The notes under the pieces: model-generated
The model's database searches: none
Seen by the model: only the letters and a program-made list of their open reading frames with translations
What the model was told of the DNA's origin: nothing
Shown here: positions 35,387 through 36,650 of the stretch, piece by piece
Position numbering within the stretch: position 1 is the stretch's first letter
Layout: each line of letters starts with the position of its first letter
Translations under genes and position numbers: made by a program
NCBI GenBank assembly: GCA_026225095.1
Contig: JAMFSC010000080.1
Coordinates: 1 to 36,650 of the forward strand
Length of the DNA: 36,650 bases
DNA from: a bacterium
Lineage (GTDB): Bacteria; Acidobacteriota; Terriglobia; Terriglobales; Acidobacteriaceae
Direction: 5' to 3'

Positions 35387-35944
35387 ATGAAGAAGACCAT
35401 CCTGACCTTCGGCCTCATCTCCGGAGTCCTCTCCTCCACCATGATGTGCGCCACCGTTCCATTCCTCGACAAACTAGGCCACGGCCGCTACGGATATCTC
35501 CTCGGCTACACCACCCTGGTCCTCTCCTTCCTGCTCGTCTTCTTCGGAATCCGCTCCTACCGCGACAACATCGGCCAGGGCGAGATCACCTTCTCCCGAG
35601 CCTTCACCATCGGCATCGCCATCACCCTCATCTCCTGCGTGTTTTACGTCCTCACCTGGGAGATCCTCTACTTCAACTTCCTCCACGGCTACATGGACCA
35701 GTACGGCGCGCACGCCATCGCCAGCCTCAAAGCCTCCGGAGCATCTCCAGAAGTCATCCAGGCCCAGACCCTGAAGCTCCAAAAGCTCAAGGAAAACTAC
35801 GAGAACCCATTCTTCAACGCAGCCCTTACCTTCCTGGAGCCCTTCCCCGTCGGCCTCGTAATCACACTGCTCTCAGCCGCCATCCTTAGAAAGAAGAAGC
35901 CACAATCCCAATCCGCTCCCTCCGGCCTGCCCGCAGCCTCCTGA
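35387..35944 (+). CDS. DUF4199 family membrane protein
   Basis: A 185-residue protein with four predicted membrane helices (about residues 4-24, 37-56, 70-92 and 147-168) and a charged loop (ASPEVIQAQTLKLQKLKENYENP) before the last helix. Pattern and length match DUF4199, whose function is unknown. AAAGGGAG lies before the ATG. It follows the membrane-bound LuxR-type regulator and may modulate it or be its target. Confidence 0.78.
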   Translation: MKKTILTFGLISGVLSSTMMCATVPFLDKLGHGRYGYLLGYTTLVLSFLLVFFGIRSYRDNIGQGEITFSRAFTIGIAITLISCVFYVLTWEILYFNFLHGYMDQYGAHAIASLKASGASPEVIQAQTLKLQKLKENYENPFFNAALTFLEPFPVGLVITLLSAAILRKKKPQSQSAPSGLPAAS

Positions 35945-35988
35945 GCCCACCCGCCCCAGTGGCCCCGGATGAAACTCCATCCCGACCA

Positions 35989-36090
35989 ACGGGAGGACCA
36001 AGCGAAGCTACGCAAGTCACGAAGGTCTTGCCGAAGGCCCCGTGACCGCACCACGCGTAGTGGGCCCGTCCGGCAGGACAGTCCTCCCGT
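35989..36090. ncRNA. Nested multi-stem palindromic element (structured RNA or mobile repeat)
   Basis: The 102-base element folds into nested perfect stems. Outer: ACGGGAGGAC (35989-35998) with GTCCTCCCGT (36081-36090), 10 bp. Next: CTACGC (36008-36013) with GCGTAG (36055-36060). Next: GTCACG (36016-36021) with CGTGAC (36041-36046). Inner hairpin: GGTCTT (36024-36029) with AAGGCC (36034-36039), loop GCCG. A side hairpin GTCC/GGAC is at 36068-36079. Both neighbouring genes converge on it. It could be a bidirectional terminator, a non-autonomous mobile repeat or a small RNA. Confidence 0.55.
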
Positions 36091-36096
36091 GCGAAT

Positions 36097-36650
36097 CTAC
36101 CGCACCGATTCCATCTCACTTGCCGCCATCAGGTAGGCCCCCACCCCCTTGGCATCGTCCGATATAACCGGCTCATGCGTGTAGTACTCAAACGTCCCCG
36201 AGCGATATGGCTTCCCACCCAGCCCACCCACCTTCACCGTCCCGCCCAGCGACACCATTCCGTCCGCGCCCGTCTTCACAAACTCTTTCTGAATCCCCGC
36301 CCATCCCCGCCGGGCGCTCGCCTCATCCGCCTGCGGCAGATACCCCTTCCGAACCCCCTTTGCCAGCGCATAGACAAACATGCAACTCGCCGAAGATTCA
36401 CGGTAGTTTCCGGGTGCAGCGGGACTCACAACTCCTTCCGCTCTTCTCTTGGCTGGATCCGTCACAAGCGTCGTGACCTGAGAACCCTTATCCACCACCT
36501 GCCACCAAACCCCACTCACGGGATCCTGATACTTCACAATCGCCGCCGCCGTCCGCCCCAAAGCCGAAATCAACGCCGCGCGCTGCGGATGCCCCTCCGG
36601 AATCCAGTCCAGCACATCCACCAGCGCCATCCCGTACCAGCCCATCGCCC
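36097..36650 (-). CDS. GH105/GH88-like unsaturated glucuronyl/galacturonyl hydrolase, C-terminal part
   Basis: The visible 183 residues continue past the window edge at the 5' end. MGWYGMALVDVLDWIPEGHP and the later YRESSASCMFVYALAKGVRKGYL match the (alpha/alpha)6-barrel of family GH105 (YteR/RhiN), as does the GTVKVGGLGG...GTFEYYTHEP ending with its substrate-pocket loop. The family hydrolyses unsaturated sugar ends made by pectin or rhamnogalacturonan lyases. It ends seven bases from the palindromic element. The catalytic aspartates would lie upstream, outside the window. Confidence 0.85.
   Translation of the reverse strand, partial: AMGWYGMALVDVLDWIPEGHPQRAALISALGRTAAAIVKYQDPVSGVWWQVVDKGSQVTTLVTDPAKRRAEGVVSPAAPGNYRESSASCMFVYALAKGVRKGYLPQADEASARRGWAGIQKEFVKTGADGMVSLGGTVKVGGLGGKPYRSGTFEYYTHEPVISDDAKGVGAYLMAASEMESVR

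Overview
The window looks like a chromosome segment of a Gram-negative acidobacterium, probably class Terriglobia (Acidobacteriaceae; Edaphobacter, Granulicella or Terriglobus type). The reasons are the two ~1140-residue Oar-like TonB-dependent receptors with an N-terminal carboxypeptidase-regulatory-like domain, the ADOP-type ABC permease N-terminus at the left edge, a membrane-tethered LuxR/DUF4199 pair, and the high-GC codon use. No tRNA, rRNA, CRISPR array or complete insertion sequence was seen.

Layout. 1-2810 (minus): a MacA/LolD/ADOP-type export operon made of a membrane-fusion protein, an ATPase, a short ADOP-like N-terminal fragment and a partial ADOP permease. A candidate sigma-54 promoter and a 20-bp palindrome lie upstream. 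3153-5607 (minus): a secreted amidohydrolase and a secreted protein combining one CxxCH haem motif with a terpenoid-cyclase-like helical toroid. 6231-13442 (plus): a complete quinohemoprotein amine dehydrogenase (QHNDH) operon in the order qhpA-D-C-B-F-E, with qhpG convergent at 13445-14485. 15072-18491 (plus): TonB receptor 1. 19279-23204 (plus): paoABC, a Tat-exported molybdenum aldehyde oxidoreductase. 23433-28964 (minus): a copper/TPQ primary-amine oxidase followed by TonB receptor 2. 28965-30220: a long stretch without a recognisable gene. 30221-36650: a deoxyhypusine-synthase-like gene, a split phosphorelay (hybrid kinase, CheY-like receiver, HPt protein), a small unknown gene, a LuxR-type membrane regulator with a coupled 26-codon leader ORF, DUF4199, a nested structured-RNA-like palindrome, and the 3' part of a GH105-like hydrolase.

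How it may work together. From 6.2 to 29 kb the window reads as a periplasmic amine-oxidation island. Two unrelated quinone enzymes (CTQ-dependent QHNDH and TPQ-dependent copper amine oxidase) would turn primary amines into aldehydes and ammonia. The periplasmic Mo/FeS/FAD enzyme PaoABC would then oxidise the aldehydes to carboxylates, and two TonB receptors could import substrate or cofactor metal. Each enzyme assignment rests on visible motifs; the pathway linking them is inference. The qhp set has every known maturation factor (radical-SAM QhpD, exporter QhpF, protease QhpE, flavoprotein QhpG). It lacks the usual adjacent AraC-type regulator, and qhpG is flipped. The qhpA upstream region holds a repeated 12-mer and a perfect inverted repeat that may be the control sites.
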